Notes: generated by a model not told the origin, from the letters alone. A stretch of DNA of 64,000 bases from Aquimarina atlantica (GCF_000626715.1 NZ_AQRA01000007.1:248001-312000); one strand, 5' to 3'. Shown: positions 7,745-18,260, counted from the stretch's first letter. Program-made: numbers and translations.

Positions 7745-10378
7745 ATGTCTTTAGCAGGAAAATACGATGCAAAATCGATAGAAGAAAAGTGGTATGCCTA
7801 CTGGATGGAAAATAACTATTTTCACTCAGAGGTTGATGAAAGAGAAGCGTATACTATTGTTATTCCGCCGCCAAATGTCACTGGTGTTTTGCATATGGGA
7901 CATATGCTTAACAATACAATTCAGGATGTATTAATTCGTAGAGCTCGTCTAAAAGGGTATAATGCATGTTGGGTACCAGGAACAGATCATGCTTCGATAG
8001 CAACAGAGGCTAAAGTTGTTGCTAAGCTAAAAGAGGAAGGGGTTGATAAAAACGATCTTACCAGAGAAGAGTTCTTAGAACATGCCTGGGAATGGACTCA
8101 TAAACATGGAGGAATTATCCTCGAGCAGTTAAAAAAACTAGGAGCTTCTTGTGATTGGGAACGTACTGCTTTTACTATGGATGACAATTTGTCTGCATCT
8201 GTAATCAAAGTTTTTGTAGATCTGTATAATAAAGGGTTGATTTATCGTGGGTACAGAATGGTAAATTGGGATCCCCAGGCTAAGACCACCTTGTCTGATG
8301 AAGAAGTGATCTATGAAGAAAAACAAGGAAATTTATACTACCTTAATTATGCAATAGAAGGTACAGAAGATACGCTAACTATTGCAACCACTCGCCCAGA
8401 AACGATTATGGGAGATACTGCAATCTGTATTAACCCAAATGATGATCGATTTACACATCTTAAAGGTAAAAAGGCTATTGTACCTATTGCTAATCGTGTT
8501 ATACCAATAATCGAAGATGAATATGTGGATATGGAGTTTGGTACCGGATGTCTTAAAGTAACACCTGCTCATGATCCTAACGATAAGATATTGGGAGATA
8601 AACATAACCTCGAGGTTATAGATATCTTTAACGACGATGCTACCTTAAACTCTTTTGGATTACAGTACGAAGGAAAAGACCGTTTTGTGGTTCGTAAAGA
8701 GATTGTAAAGGAACTTGAGCGTATTGGAGCACTTGCAAAAACCGAAACACACCTTAATAAAGTAGGAACAAGTGAACGTACCAAGGCTGTGATCGAACCA
8801 AAATTAAGTGATCAATGGTTCTTAAAAATGAAAGATCTGGCTAAGCCAGCTTTAGATGCTGTTATTGATAAAGAGGTAAATCTGGTTCCCGAAAAATTTA
8901 TAAATACCTATCGCCACTGGATGGAAAATGTTAGAGATTGGAACATTTCACGCCAGTTATGGTGGGGACATCAAATTCCGGCATATTTCTATGGAGATGG
9001 AAAAGAAGATTTTGTAGTTGCAGAGAGTAGAGAAGAAGCTTTGGTTTTAGCTAAAGAAAAGACAGGAAATACAAAGTTAACTAATGCAGATCTTACTCAG
9101 GATCCTGATGCTTTGGATACCTGGTTTTCTTCCTGGTTGTGGCCAATGAGTGTTTTTAATGGTATTTTAGAGCCAGATAATAAAGAGATTAATTACTATT
9201 ATCCAACTAATGATTTGGTTACTGCTCCAGAAATCTTATTCTTCTGGGTGGCGCGTATGATCATTGCCGGATACGAATATCGAGGAGAAAAACCTTTTAC
9301 CAATGTATACCTTACTGGTATTGTAAGAGATAAAAAACGTCGTAAGATGTCTAAATCTTTAGGTAACTCTCCAAATCCATTGGATTTAATTGATCAGTAT
9401 GGAGCAGATGGTATCAGAGTAGGAATGTTGTTAAGCTCCCCTGCAGGAAATGATTTAATGTTTGATGAAGACTTGTGTAAACAAGGTAGCGCTTTTGTTA
9501 ATAAAATATTTAATGCCTCTAAACTTATTCTTGGTTGGGAGGTTGATAATACTATAGATCAACCAGAAGCTTCGGCTATGGCGATAGCATGGTATTCTTC
9601 AAAATTTCAGAAAGCATTGTTAGAACTAGAAGATAGCTATGCAAAATATCGCATTAGTGATGCTTTAATGACAACCTATAAGTTAGTGTGGGATGATTTC
9701 TGTAGTTGGTTGTTAGAGATGGTTAAACCTGCTTATGGTAATCCTATTGATGGAAAAACTTACCAGGAGATAATCAAAATTTTAGAAGATAATTTAAAGA
9801 TTTTACATCCTTTTGTACCTTTTATTTCTGAAGAAATATGGCAACAAATTACAGATAGAACGACAGAAGAAGCATTAATTATTGCCAGTTGGCCAGAACC
9901 ACAAACTGTTAATGAAAATTTAATTACCGAATTCGAAATTGCAGCAGATGTAGTTTCTGGAATTAGAACTATACGAAAGGAGAAAAATATAGCGTTTAAA
10001 GAAACCATAGAATTATCTGTATTGAATAGTGAAAACAATAGCTCAACTTTTGATCCGGTGATTAGTAAACTTGGAAACTTGTCGACATTAAATTATGTAG
10101 ATGAAAAGGTTGAAGGAGCACTTTCTTTTAGGGTAAAATCTAATGAATACTTTATTCCGATTTCTGGAGCAATCAATGTAGAAGAAGAAATTAAAAAGTT
10201 AACCGATGAGCTATCGTATACAGAAGGTTTCTTAAAATCTGTGCAGAAAAAATTACAAAATGAACGTTTTGTAAATAATGCACCAGAGCAGGTTATTGCT
10301 AATGAAAAAAAGAAGCAAGCCGATGCCGAAGCTAAAATTGCTACTATAAAATCAAGTCTAAAGAGTTTACATAATTAG
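7745..10378 (+). CDS. valS: Valyl-tRNA synthetase
   Basis: Charges tRNA-Val with valine. 877 residues from the ATG at 7745, the usual size for class Ia ValRS. HIGH motif HMGH at 50-53 after [14 protein letters not shown] motif at 534-538. The editing (CP1) domain is present, with [12 protein letters not shown]. The C-terminal part has the long Lys/Glu-rich coiled coil typical of ValRS (residues about 810-877). The start chosen gives the normal N-terminus [19 protein letters not shown]; an upstream TTG extension falls in the promoter. Confidence 0.98.
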   Translation: MSLAGKYDAKSIEEKWYAYWMENNYFHSEVDEREAYTIVIPPPNVTGVLHMGHMLNNTIQDVLIRRARLKGYNACWVPGTDHASIATEAKVVAKLKEEGVDKNDLTREEFLEHAWEWTHKHGGIILEQLKKLGASCDWERTAFTMDDNLSASVIKVFVDLYNKGLIYRGYRMVNWDPQAKTTLSDEEVIYEEKQGNLYYLNYAIEGTEDTLTIATTRPETIMGDTAICINPNDDRFTHLKGKKAIVPIANRVIPIIEDEYVDMEFGTGCLKVTPAHDPNDKILGDKHNLEVIDIFNDDATLNSFGLQYEGKDRFVVRKEIVKELERIGALAKTETHLNKVGTSERTKAVIEPKLSDQWFLKMKDLAKPALDAVIDKEVNLVPEKFINTYRHWMENVRDWNISRQLWWGHQIPAYFYGDGKEDFVVAESREEALVLAKEKTGNTKLTNADLTQDPDALDTWFSSWLWPMSVFNGILEPDNKEINYYYPTNDLVTAPEILFFWVARMIIAGYEYRGEKPFTNVYLTGIVRDKKRRKMSKSLGNSPNPLDLIDQYGADGIRVGMLLSSPAGNDLMFDEDLCKQGSAFVNKIFNASKLILGWEVDNTIDQPEASAMAIAWYSSKFQKALLELEDSYAKYRISDALMTTYKLVWDDFCSWLLEMVKPAYGNPIDGKTYQEIIKILEDNLKILHPFVPFISEEIWQQITDRTTEEALIIASWPEPQTVNENLITEFEIAADVVSGIRTIRKEKNIAFKETIELSVLNSENNSSTFDPVISKLGNLSTLNYVDEKVEGALSFRVKSNEYFIPISGAINVEEEIKKLTDELSYTEGFLKSVQKKLQNERFVNNAPEQVIANEKKKQADAEAKIATIKSSLKSLHN

Positions 10379-10392
10379 ACAGATGCAATATA

Positions 10393-10436
10393 ATTCATAA
10401 AAAAGGCCTTGATTTATCAAGGCCTTTTTTATGAAT
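10393..10436. terminator. Strong bidirectional terminator overlapping the ACBP stop codon
   Basis: Perfect 20-bp arms (10393-10412 and 10417-10436) around a 4-base loop, with a GGCCTTGA core and A6/T6 flanks. It ends valS on the plus strand. The stop codon of the convergent ACBP gene (10429-10431) lies within the right arm, so it probably also ends the minus-strand operon. Confidence 0.9.
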
Positions 10437-10698
10437 CGGTAATATATTTATTTACCAATTCTATGTATTTTTCTTTAGCTTCTTTTGGAGTAAGGTTTTT
10501 TGCTTGAAAAAATGCATTTAATTTAAATGCATTTCTAAGTTCACTGTTTCCTGATGGGGTAAAAAAACCTTCAGTATGTGTTGCTCTTTTGTAATATGCA
10601 TAGAAATGAAGCATGATATCGGGAGGCAATTGTATTTTAGTATTGCAGGCGCGCTCATATGCGTCATCGAAGGCGATATTTAATTCTTCTTCGGTCAT
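10429..10698 (-). CDS. Acyl-CoA-binding protein
   Basis: 89 residues, the size of a stand-alone ACBP. Hallmarks: LPPDIMLHFYAYYKRATHTEG (acyl-CoA pocket with the conserved Tyr-Lys) and the C-terminal helix KEAKEKYIELVNKY. It binds long-chain acyl-CoA in the cytoplasm. The family is well known from eukaryotes and is frequent in Bacteroidota. It is the last gene of the unit LUD-cdsA-psd-ACBP, starting 2 bases after psd, which fits a role in phospholipid metabolism. Confidence 0.9.
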   Translation of the reverse strand: MTEEELNIAFDDAYERACNTKIQLPPDIMLHFYAYYKRATHTEGFFTPSGNSELRNAFKLNAFFQAKNLTPKEAKEKYIELVNKYITDS

Positions 10699-10700
10699 GA

Positions 10701-11348
10701 TTAAAGATTAGCAATAACACTTTCTCCTCCTTTTACTTTTTGATTTAAAGTAACACTTACATCGGTTCCTATAGGTAAATATACATCTACTCTTGATCCA
10801 AACTTAATAAAGCCGCTATCAGAGCCCTGAACTACCTTTTCTCCTTCTTTAGCATAATTTACGATTCTTTTTGCAAGGGCTCCTGCTATTTGTCGATAAA
10901 GTACTTCTATGCTATTGTTTTTTACGACAACGGTAGTTCTTTCATTTTCTTCAGAAGCTTTAGGATGCCAGGCTACTAGGTATTTCCCAGGATGATATTT
11001 ACTAAAAATAACGTCACCATTTATGGGGTGGCGCGTTACATGAACATTTACCGGAGACATAAAAATTGAAACCTGTAAACGGTTATCTTTAAAATGCTCT
11101 TTTTCGAATACTTCTTCGATGACTACTACTTTTCCGTCAACAGGTGCAACTACAGTGCTATCACTTACAGTCGTATGTCTTTTAGGATTTCTGAAAAATT
11201 GCAAAATCAAAATCAGAAATACCAATGTAACCGAAAATATAGCGATTTGCCATTCATCTATCTGAATAGCTACGTAAGAGGCCAAATTAATGCCTAGAAA
11301 TAATACAAGCGCTACCGATATTATCTTATATCCTTCTTTATGAAACAT
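10701..11348 (-). CDS. psd: Phosphatidylserine decarboxylase (short, psd-A type)
   Basis: 215 residues. Converts phosphatidylserine to phosphatidylethanolamine at the membrane. Two hydrophobic segments at the N-terminus (about 10-50) anchor it. APVDGKVVVIEE, VSIFMSPVNVHVTRHPINGDV and the autocleavage site FGSRVDVYLP (G184-S185, the Ser becoming the pyruvoyl group) identify the family. The short form is the one usual in Bacteroidota and related to archaetidylserine decarboxylase. Its start overlaps the end of cdsA by 11 bases, so the two are translationally linked. Confidence 0.95.
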   Translation of the reverse strand: MFHKEGYKIISVALVLFLGINLASYVAIQIDEWQIAIFSVTLVFLILILQFFRNPKRHTTVSDSTVVAPVDGKVVVIEEVFEKEHFKDNRLQVSIFMSPVNVHVTRHPINGDVIFSKYHPGKYLVAWHPKASEENERTTVVVKNNSIEVLYRQIAGALAKRIVNYAKEGEKVVQGSDSGFIKFGSRVDVYLPIGTDVSVTLNQKVKGGESVIANL

Positions 11349-12147
11349 GTTTTAATATTTGTAAAAATGCATATAAAAATGGGCTGGCAAATATAACACT
11401 GTCTAATCTGTCATATATACCGCCGTGACCTGGCATTATAGTACCACTGTCTTTAACTCCAGCCTGTCTTTTGAACTTAGATTGGATTAAGTCTCCCAGA
11501 GTTCCAAAAATACTCATAATTATGCTTATAATCAACCAAATGCCTATTGATAAAGTATTGGTAAATATGGCGATTAGATATCCTGCTAATAATGAGAAAA
11601 TAAACCCTCCGATAAATCCTTCTATAGTCTTTTTTGGAGATATTCGTTCTAATAGTTTATGTTTTCCAAAATTTTTACCCACCAAATAAGCAAAAGTGTC
11701 ATTAACCCAGGTTATTAAAAATGCTCCCGCAATAATAAAAGGTTGGTACTTTCCTGTGTAATAAGGTACAAGCGTTAAAAACACAATAGATGTGATTAGG
11801 TAAAAAATACTGGTACGATATTTTCGTTTCTCGAACATTGGGATAATACGAATCGTAACTAAATCTTTTACCAAAAACAATTCTGTAATAATAGTAAGGG
11901 TTAAAACAGGGAGAATAAGATAAACATAAAGTTTATCCTGAAATATATTTAATACTGCTAAAAGGGTAATGAATATAACATACAATCTTTTATTTCTAAG
12001 GTGAATTAATTTTTGAAATTCATATATAGCGATTACTCCAAAAACCAAAAAGATTCCAATAAAGGTATATCTATTGATACATATAGATAGTAGTAAAATA
12101 GAGACATATAAAAGCCCCGATAAAGATCTTGTAAGCAGTTCCTTCAT
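11338..12147 (-). CDS. cdsA: Phosphatidate cytidylyltransferase
   Basis: 269 residues with about seven to eight membrane helices. Makes CDP-diacylglycerol from phosphatidate and CTP. The CdsA signature lies near the C-terminus: SKFKRQAGVKDSGTIMPGHG followed by GIYDRLDS. It starts one base after the LUD gene and overlaps psd, so two steps on the route from phosphatidate to phosphatidylethanolamine are in one operon; PS synthase is not in the window. Confidence 0.97.
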   Translation of the reverse strand: MKELLTRSLSGLLYVSILLLSICINRYTFIGIFLVFGVIAIYEFQKLIHLRNKRLYVIFITLLAVLNIFQDKLYVYLILPVLTLTIITELFLVKDLVTIRIIPMFEKRKYRTSIFYLITSIVFLTLVPYYTGKYQPFIIAGAFLITWVNDTFAYLVGKNFGKHKLLERISPKKTIEGFIGGFIFSLLAGYLIAIFTNTLSIGIWLIISIIMSIFGTLGDLIQSKFKRQAGVKDSGTIMPGHGGIYDRLDSVIFASPFLYAFLQILKHVS

Positions 12148-12148
12148 A

Positions 12149-12760
12149 TTATAAATCTTCCAGCAGCAGCAAATATAAATTTTTTGAACTATTTCCGTAG
12201 CTTAAGAAATCCTTTTCTTTTTGCGGTTCAAAATCTTTGATTGTAGTAATGTTAGAAGGAATAGAATTTTTGTTTTTATTTTTTATACCCTTTAGTCCCT
12301 CACCAATACTTTTAACTAGTTGACTAGTAGATGCTAAGATTACAAAATTATCAGGGAGTTCGGTAAGTTTTTTCTCTCTAAGCTGGTTTGAAGACACTAA
12401 TATAGATCCATTATCTGCAATTAAATATTCGCAAGTTGCAAAAAAGAAAGAAGCAGAAATACTCTTAACATAGTTTAGATTGAAACCAGAAAATTTATGT
12501 TCTAAAGCAATATCAAAACAGCACACATCTTTCTCATACCAATCATTTTCCAAAAGAATCTTATCAAAAGAATCAGAGACTTCATTTTCATCATCACAAT
12601 AAAGAAACTTACCACCGTTTCTTTTAAAATTTATCATAAAGCTTTCATCAATCGGTAGATCAATTTCCGGCATATATTTACTGCGATCATCTAAGTGACG
12701 TTCTTTACTCTTCTGGTCTGATTTAGATTTTGAGGAAAATATTCTTCTAAATAGACTCAT
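12149..12760 (-). CDS. LUD domain protein (LutC-like)
   Basis: 203 residues. The middle and C-terminus fit the LUD (lactate utilisation) fold: FFFATCEYLIADNGSILVSS and LPDNFVILASTSQLVKSIGE. The N-terminus is basic and charged with no signal peptide. LutC works with LutA/B in lactate oxidation, but no partners are here. A LUD gene next to ftsH and cdsA is, as I recall, a usual arrangement in Flavobacteriaceae, and its job there is not established. It is the first gene of the cdsA-psd unit. Confidence 0.8.
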   Translation of the reverse strand: MSLFRRIFSSKSKSDQKSKERHLDDRSKYMPEIDLPIDESFMINFKRNGGKFLYCDDENEVSDSFDKILLENDWYEKDVCCFDIALEHKFSGFNLNYVKSISASFFFATCEYLIADNGSILVSSNQLREKKLTELPDNFVILASTSQLVKSIGEGLKGIKNKNKNSIPSNITTIKDFEPQKEKDFLSYGNSSKNLYLLLLEDL

Positions 12761-12812
12761 TGTTTAGATTGGGATTGGGAAATTACGGTTTTACATTACC
12801 TCCAAAGATAAA

Positions 12813-12851
12813 AAAAATCTTAACCTAATATTCCGTTAGGTTAAGATTTTT
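12813..12851 (-). terminator. Terminator between ftsH and the LUD gene
   Basis: Arms of 15 bp (12813-12827 and 12837-12851) with a 9-base loop. On the minus strand the stem is followed by a run of U. It lies just after the ftsH stop, so LUD-cdsA-psd-ACBP is either a separate unit or fed by readthrough. Confidence 0.75.
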
Positions 12852-12876
12852 CATTTTACAAGTAAAAATAATATGC

Positions 12877-14829
12877 TTAAGAGGGTTCTTTAATGATTTC
12901 TTCTTCTTTTTTGCCGAATGGTCTTTCGCCAAAAATCTTTTCTAAGTTATCTTTAAAAATCACTTCTTTTTCTAATAGAACCTCTGCTAATTCTGTTAAC
13001 TTATCCTTATTTTTTTCTAATAATTTAATTGCACGTTGATACTGCTCTTCAATTATATTTGAAATTTCTTTATCAATAAGTTCACTGGTTTGTTCGCTAT
13101 ATGGTTTTGTGAAATTATATTCACTTTGTCCCGAAGAATCATAATAAGTAAGATTCCCTACTTTGTCATTTAATCCATATACGGTAACCATAGCTCTTGC
13201 CTGCTTAGTTACTTTTTCTAAGTCACTTAGGGCACCTGTAGAGATTTCATTAAATATAACTTTTTCTGCAGCACGACCTCCCAGTGCAGCACACATTTCA
13301 TCAAGCATTTGATTTGGCCGAACAATTAGTCTTTCTTCAGGTAGATACCAGGCAGCACCTAGAGATTGTCCTCTGGGTACAATAGTAACTTTTACCAGTG
13401 GAGCAGCATGTTCTAACATCCAGCTTACCGTTGCGTGACCTGCTTCATGAAAAGCGATAGCTCGTTTTTCTTCTGGAGTAATAATTTTATTCTTTTTCTC
13501 TAATCCTCCTACAATTCTATCTACGGCATCAAGAAAATCTTGTTTTCCTACTGCTTTATTACCTTTTCGTGCGGCAATTAAGGCAGCTTCGTTACATACG
13601 TTTGCAATATCAGCACCAGAGAATCCTGGAGTTTGTTTTGCCATGAATTCGGTGTCGAGTTCATTTTCAACTTTCTTTAATGGCTTTAAATGAACATCAA
13701 ATATTTCTTTACGCTCACGAATATCAGGAAGATCTACATATATCTGGCGATCAAAACGACCGGCACGTAATAACGCTTTATCAAGTACATCTGCACGGTT
13801 GGTAGCTGCAATAACAATTACATTGGTATTAGTGCCAAAACCATCCATTTCTGTAAGCAGTTGATTTAGCGTATTTTCTCTTTCGTCATTTGATCCCGAA
13901 AAATTACTTTTACCTCTAGCTCTACCCACAGCATCAATTTCATCGATAAAAATAATAGCAGGAGATTTCTCTTTTGCTTGTTTAAACAGATCTCGAACAC
14001 GAGAGGCTCCAACACCAACAAACATTTCTACAAAATCTGATCCTGACAGAGAAAAGAATGGCACTTTTGCTTCACCAGCTACAGCTTTTGCTAATAAGGT
14101 TTTACCAGTTCCTGGAGGTCCTACCAACAAAGCTCCTTTAGGAATTTTACCACCTAAAGAGGTATATTTTTCTGGGTTTTTAAGAAAATCTACAATTTCT
14201 TGTACTTCTTCTTTTGCTCCTTCTAATCCAGCTACATTTTCAAAAGAAACCTTTACTTCTGTATTTTGGTCAAAAAGTTTGGCTTTAGATTTACCGATAT
14301 TAAATATTTGTCCCCCGGCACCACCACCAGAGCCACCACTCATTCTTCGCATGATGAATATCCATACTCCGATTATAAGTGCAAATGGTAAGAGGGTGAT
14401 AAAAATTTCTCCCCACACATTACTTTCGGTATCGTAATTTACCTGAGTTGATAATCCGTTTTCCTTTTTGATTGTGGCAATTTTGTTTTCAAAATTTTGT
14501 AAGTCACCAAATTCAAATTGGTAATCAGGGTCATTGGGACTTGCAGGTAATAGAGATTTGTTCTTGTTTTTTTGATGCTTATCTAATGCTTTAGCTTCGC
14601 TGGTAAGAAATACCTTAGCATTTCGGCGATTTATGATCACCACTTTTTCTACTTCTCCGTTACTTAAAAATTCTTGAAATTCTGAAGGAGAAGTAGTGGG
14701 GGCAGATCCTAGTCCGCTTCCACCCATAAAATTCAATATTAAAAAACCAACAATAATAATTGCATAAATCCAATATGCACTAAACTTTGGTTTTTTATTC
14801 GGTTCTGTTTTTTTATTTTCTTTCGCCAT
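12877..14829 (-). CDS. ftsH: ATP-dependent zinc metalloprotease
   Basis: Membrane-anchored AAA+ protease that degrades membrane and short-lived regulatory proteins. 650 residues. Membrane helices lie at about 18-36 and 141-160, enclosing an exported domain. Walker A GPPGTGKT is at 237-244, Walker B IIFIDEID at 292-299, the second region of homology with the arginine finger in RAGRFDRQ, and the zinc site HEAGH at 461-465. It starts 14 bases after rsfS on the same strand. Confidence 0.98.
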   Translation of the reverse strand: MAKENKKTEPNKKPKFSAYWIYAIIIVGFLILNFMGGSGLGSAPTTSPSEFQEFLSNGEVEKVVIINRRNAKVFLTSEAKALDKHQKNKNKSLLPASPNDPDYQFEFGDLQNFENKIATIKKENGLSTQVNYDTESNVWGEIFITLLPFALIIGVWIFIMRRMSGGSGGGAGGQIFNIGKSKAKLFDQNTEVKVSFENVAGLEGAKEEVQEIVDFLKNPEKYTSLGGKIPKGALLVGPPGTGKTLLAKAVAGEAKVPFFSLSGSDFVEMFVGVGASRVRDLFKQAKEKSPAIIFIDEIDAVGRARGKSNFSGSNDERENTLNQLLTEMDGFGTNTNVIVIAATNRADVLDKALLRAGRFDRQIYVDLPDIRERKEIFDVHLKPLKKVENELDTEFMAKQTPGFSGADIANVCNEAALIAARKGNKAVGKQDFLDAVDRIVGGLEKKNKIITPEEKRAIAFHEAGHATVSWMLEHAAPLVKVTIVPRGQSLGAAWYLPEERLIVRPNQMLDEMCAALGGRAAEKVIFNEISTGALSDLEKVTKQARAMVTVYGLNDKVGNLTYYDSSGQSEYNFTKPYSEQTSELIDKEISNIIEEQYQRAIKLLEKNKDKLTELAEVLLEKEVIFKDNLEKIFGERPFGKKEEEIIKEPS

Positions 14830-14843
14830 TTACGGTGTTCTTT

Positions 14844-15215
14844 TTAATAATTCGTTTCGATAACTGTAGTTTTTGCATCTCCCCAAAGCCCTTCTATATC
14901 ATAGAATTCTCTGATGTGTTTTTGAAAAACATGCACAACAACATTAACATAATCAATTAATACCCATTCTGCATTTTCGCTACCTTCGATATGCCAAGGT
15001 TTGTCTTTGAGTTCTTTACTTACCGTTTTTTGGATAGAGCTTACAATTGCATTTACTTGCGTATTAGAAGTTCCGTTACAGATTACAAAGTAGTTACATA
15101 CTGTATTTTCGATATCTCTGAGATCTAAAATATTGATATCCTTACCTTTTACTTCTTCAATACCTTTTAATATTTGAGTAATTAATTGATCGTTACCGAT
15201 TTCTTTTTTAGTCAT
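14844..15215 (-). CDS. rsfS: Ribosomal silencing factor
   Basis: 123 residues, RsfS/YbeB family, which binds uL14 and blocks subunit joining under starvation. Motifs: DILDLRDIENTVCNYFVICNG-like core, WHIEGSENAEWVLIDYVNVV and a C-terminus with REFYDIEGLWGDAK. Its place directly before ftsH is typical for Bacteroidota. It is divergent from birA, with 90 bases between the starts. Confidence 0.96.
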   Translation of the reverse strand: MTKKEIGNDQLITQILKGIEEVKGKDINILDLRDIENTVCNYFVICNGTSNTQVNAIVSSIQKTVSKELKDKPWHIEGSENAEWVLIDYVNVVVHVFQKHIREFYDIEGLWGDAKTTVIETNY

Positions 15216-15305
15216 GCATTTTTTTAATTTGTGTAAAGTTATTACTTTTTATGATTTTAATGTCTGTATTAGTCCGACATTTGCAAAACTTTTACACCTT
15301 AATAC

Positions 15306-16037
15306 ATGCATATAATCAAAGTTGATGCCATTGACTCTACAAATACTTTTCTAAGAGATCTTAATCGCGAAAAGCATTTTACAGCTCCAGTTTGTGTAAT
15401 TGCAAGAAAGCAATTGTCGGGTAAGGGGCAGATGGGTACAGTTTGGCAAAGTAATCCCGGCGAAAACCTCACATGCAGTGTGTTTATGCCTATTGAGGGA
15501 CTACCGTTAATTGATCAATTTTATGTTTCTATAGCTACCTCACTGGCTGTTTATGATACTTTAAATCGTTTTATGATACCTAAATTGTCTATAAAATGGC
15601 CTAACGACATTCTGTCAGATAGGCAGAAATTGTGTGGTATTTTGATAGAAAATGTGGTCAAGAATGGCAGTATGATCGGAGCTATTATCGGAATTGGAAT
15701 TAATATCAATCAAACAGAATTTAATGACTTACCCCAAGCAGGGTCCTTAAAACAAGTTTTAGGGCAGAGTATAAATGTTGAAGAAGTTTTGCAATCTTTA
15801 TTAGTTCAATTAGAAAAACGATTTTCTGAGCTGTGTGTTTCTAATTTTGTAGATCTTAAAAAAGAATACGAAGCGGTACTTTTTAGAAAAAACAAACCCT
15901 CTACATTTTTAGATGTAAAGGGTGAATCTTTTGTTGGGATTATCAAGACTATTAACAACGAAGGTAAGCTTCAAGTTTTAATAGAGGACGAAATTATTTC
16001 GGATTTTGACCTCAAAGAAATTAAACTACTGTACTAA
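15306..16037 (+). CDS. birA: Biotin--[acetyl-CoA-carboxylase] ligase
   Basis: 243 residues, a group I biotin protein ligase without the N-terminal DNA-binding domain of E. coli BirA, so it should be an enzyme only. The biotin/ATP loop is SGKGQMGTVWQS, followed by SIKWPNDI and KLCGILIENV, and GIGININQ near the middle. It attaches biotin to carboxyl-carrier domains; the pyruvate carboxylase at 43530 in this window should be a substrate. It ends exactly where the convergent SRPBCC gene's stop begins. Confidence 0.95.
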   Translation: MHIIKVDAIDSTNTFLRDLNREKHFTAPVCVIARKQLSGKGQMGTVWQSNPGENLTCSVFMPIEGLPLIDQFYVSIATSLAVYDTLNRFMIPKLSIKWPNDILSDRQKLCGILIENVVKNGSMIGAIIGIGININQTEFNDLPQAGSLKQVLGQSINVEEVLQSLLVQLEKRFSELCVSNFVDLKKEYEAVLFRKNKPSTFLDVKGESFVGIIKTINNEGKLQVLIEDEIISDFDLKEIKLLY

Positions 16038-16430
16038 TTATAGCTTACCTATATTTTCTATTAGTGTATTGATAAAATTCTGGATGGGATTTTTAATCAT
16101 CATCGACATCATAGCATTAAACTGACCGTCAAAAGTAAGTTTTGCTGTGCTTTTTCCATCTCCAGAATCAGTAATATCTGCTGTTAATGTAAAAGGAAGC
16201 TTATCACTAGCAGCTCCAAGAACAACCTGACTTGGACTCGTACTTTCTTTTTGATCTAATACTAATTCTGGCATTCCTTTTAACTGGAAAAGAAATCTCG
16301 AATCACTTATTTTTTCAAATTTTTGCTTACTTTCTGGCATAAGCTGTTCAAAATTTTCAACTTTAATTAAAAATTCGAATACATCTTCTGCTGTTTTATT
16401 TACAGTAACAGTAGGGCTTTCTAAGTTCAT
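16038..16430 (-). CDS. SRPBCC (START-like) family protein
   Basis: 130 residues with the pattern of a hydrophobic-cavity START/polyketide-cyclase fold: VNKTAEDVFEFLIKVENFEQ, then a long beta sheet, then a C-terminal helix (NPIQNFINTLIENIGKL). Ligand unknown. It lies 15 bases after pyrE on the same strand and is probably cotranscribed; this neighbourhood recurs in Flavobacteriia as I remember it. Confidence 0.8.
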   Translation of the reverse strand: MNLESPTVTVNKTAEDVFEFLIKVENFEQLMPESKQKFEKISDSRFLFQLKGMPELVLDQKESTSPSQVVLGAASDKLPFTLTADITDSGDGKSTAKLTFDGQFNAMMSMMIKNPIQNFINTLIENIGKL

Positions 16431-16445
16431 AATGTTATTAAATTG

Positions 16446-17087
16446 TTATATATCCCACTCGGCAGGATTTGTTCTCCAGCTTTGTAGTGTTTGTTGTTGT
16501 TCTTTTGTAATATATTTAGTATCAACTGCCTGTTCCAAAAGATTTTCATAGTTACTTAACGTATGCAAAGACAATGCCGCTTCTTTAAAATTTTGTACCG
16601 CAATATCAAAACCGTAGTCAAATATAGCTACCATTCCTTGTACGTTAGCATTAGCCTCTTTTAGCGCTTTTACAGCATTAAGACTACTTTTTCCTGTGCT
16701 AATTAAATCTTCGACAACCACAACATTTTTATGGGTTGGAACAATACCTTCGATTTGGTTTTTTCTACCGTGTTTCTTCGCTTCAGGACGTACATAGATG
16801 AAAGGAAGGTCTAATTGTTCTGCAACAAGAATCCCTATGCCAATAGCACCTGTAGCAACTCCGGCAATTACATCGGGTTTACCATATTCTTTTTCTATAA
16901 ACTCAGCAAGATGCTTACTTAGGAAATTTCGAATTTCTGGATAAGAAAGCGTAATTCGATTATCACAATAGATAGGAGATTTCCATCCAGATGCCCAAGT
17001 AAATGGTTCTTGTGGTTTTAATTTAATTGCATTAATTTGCAGTAGTAGTTCAGCAGTTTTTTTTGCTGTATCTTTATCAAAAATCAT
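16446..17087 (-). CDS. pyrE: Orotate phosphoribosyltransferase
   Basis: 213 residues. Makes orotidine-5'-phosphate from orotate and PRPP in pyrimidine synthesis. The PRPP loop VVVVEDLISTGKSS is present. FTWASGWKSPIYCDNR near the N-terminus is the usual OPRT signature. GVATGAIGIGILVAEQLDLP and RPEAKKHGRKNQIEG (the flexible loop with catalytic Lys) are intact. The ATG at 17087 faces the NUDIX start at 17096 with only 8 bases between. Confidence 0.97.
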   Translation of the reverse strand: MIFDKDTAKKTAELLLQINAIKLKPQEPFTWASGWKSPIYCDNRITLSYPEIRNFLSKHLAEFIEKEYGKPDVIAGVATGAIGIGILVAEQLDLPFIYVRPEAKKHGRKNQIEGIVPTHKNVVVVEDLISTGKSSLNAVKALKEANANVQGMVAIFDYGFDIAVQNFKEAALSLHTLSNYENLLEQAVDTKYITKEQQQTLQSWRTNPAEWDI

Positions 17088-17092
17088 AGTTG

Positions 17093-17100
17093 CAAATGTA
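17093..17100 (-). promoter_or_regulatory. -7 promoter element of pyrE, possibly giving a leaderless mRNA
   Basis: Minus strand TACATTTG matches TAnnTTTG. Its last base is only 6 bases from the pyrE ATG, so transcription would start at or within a base or two of the ATG. The element overlaps the first codons of the divergent NUDIX gene. Confidence 0.5.
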
Positions 17101-17704
17101 TAAAGTTTTTGTGAATAATACCCCTATTATTCTATCTACAAAAAAGTCGATCGAGGATTATGAAATGATCCCAATAAAAGAAGCTAGCTTTCCGACAATT
17201 ATAAGAGATATTCTAAATAAGGAAGCAATACATGAAGAAGCAAAATATCATCTCTATCATAAAAAAGAAGATAAACTAATAGAACATTTATATTCGAAAT
17301 TACCAGTAGTAGTTGCCGGAGGAGGAAAGGTGTATAATGAAAATAAAGAGATTTTGTTTATTCGTCGCAATGGAAAATGGGATCTGCCAAAAGGTAAAGT
17401 TGAAAAAAAGGAAGATATGGAAACCGCAGCAATGAGAGAAGTAGAAGAAGAAACAGGCGTTTCGGGATTAGAAATTACCAAATTCTTATATCGAAGCTAT
17501 CATATCTTTAAAAGAAATGGAGAGTTTAGACTAAAGGTAACATACTGGTTTGAGATGAAAACTAACTATAACGGAGAGTTAGTACCACAAAAAAATGAAG
17601 GAATTACCAAAGTGAGATGGAAAAACACTAAAAAAGCTAAAAAAGCTTTACAAGATTCTTATTCGAATATTAAGCTGTTGTTTTCTCATGATTATTTGTC
17701 ATAA
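17096..17704 (+). CDS. NUDIX hydrolase
   Basis: 202 residues. A perfect Nudix box lies at about 100-122: G, five residues, E, seven residues, REVEEETGV. Preceding ILFIRRNGKWDLPKGK is the usual lead-in. The N-terminal 70 residues are family-specific and not recognised. Substrate is a nucleoside diphosphate linked to another group, not further resolvable. The ATG at 17096 is chosen over an in-frame TTG six bases earlier. Divergent from pyrE. Confidence 0.93.
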   Translation: MYKVFVNNTPIILSTKKSIEDYEMIPIKEASFPTIIRDILNKEAIHEEAKYHLYHKKEDKLIEHLYSKLPVVVAGGGKVYNENKEILFIRRNGKWDLPKGKVEKKEDMETAAMREVEEETGVSGLEITKFLYRSYHIFKRNGEFRLKVTYWFEMKTNYNGELVPQKNEGITKVRWKNTKKAKKALQDSYSNIKLLFSHDYLS

Positions 17705-17771
17705 TGTTGTTTTTTAATTTTATTAAAAATATTTTTACTAGATAATCAATTACTAACTAAAACAAAACATT

Positions 17772-18233
17772 ATGGGTTTATTTTCATTTATTAAAGGAGC
17801 AGGAAAAAAGCTATTTGGTATTAAAGACGAGGCAGCTAAAGAAGAAGTGGTAACGCCAAAAAGTAAGACCGATTTATTAAAAGCCGAAATTGATCGATTA
17901 GGTATACCCGTTTCTGGTCTTGATGTATCTGTTTCTGAAATGATAACCGTATCAGGACAAACAGAAACCAATGCAGATAGAGAAAAAATTATTTTGGCAA
18001 TGGGTAATATTGATTGTGTTGGTTGCGTAGAGGATAATATTACTGTGACTAATCCAGAACCTGAAGCTAAATTTCATGTAGTTAAGAGTGGAGATACACT
18101 TTCAAAAATATCTAAGGAAGTTTATGGAGATCCTATGAAATACAATGTTATTTTTGAAGCAAACCGACCAATGCTCGAGCATCCTGATAAGATATATCCA
18201 GGGCAAACATTACGAATTCCTGTAATGAGCTAA
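17772..18233 (+). CDS. BON-LysM protein, Kbp/YgaU-like
   Basis: 153 residues, very near the length of E. coli Kbp (YgaU). It begins MGLFSFIKGAGKKLFG, as Kbp homologs do. Residues about 30-95 form a BON domain (VSEMITVSGQTETNADREKI). Residues about 100-150 form LysM (FHVVKSGDTLSKISKEVYGD). E. coli Kbp is a cytoplasmic potassium-binding protein; the same role is inferred, not shown. No signal peptide. A terminator follows. Confidence 0.9.
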   Translation: MGLFSFIKGAGKKLFGIKDEAAKEEVVTPKSKTDLLKAEIDRLGIPVSGLDVSVSEMITVSGQTETNADREKIILAMGNIDCVGCVEDNITVTNPEPEAKFHVVKSGDTLSKISKEVYGDPMKYNVIFEANRPMLEHPDKIYPGQTLRIPVMS

Positions 18234-18260
18234 TATTACAACTAGATATAATGCGAAATA

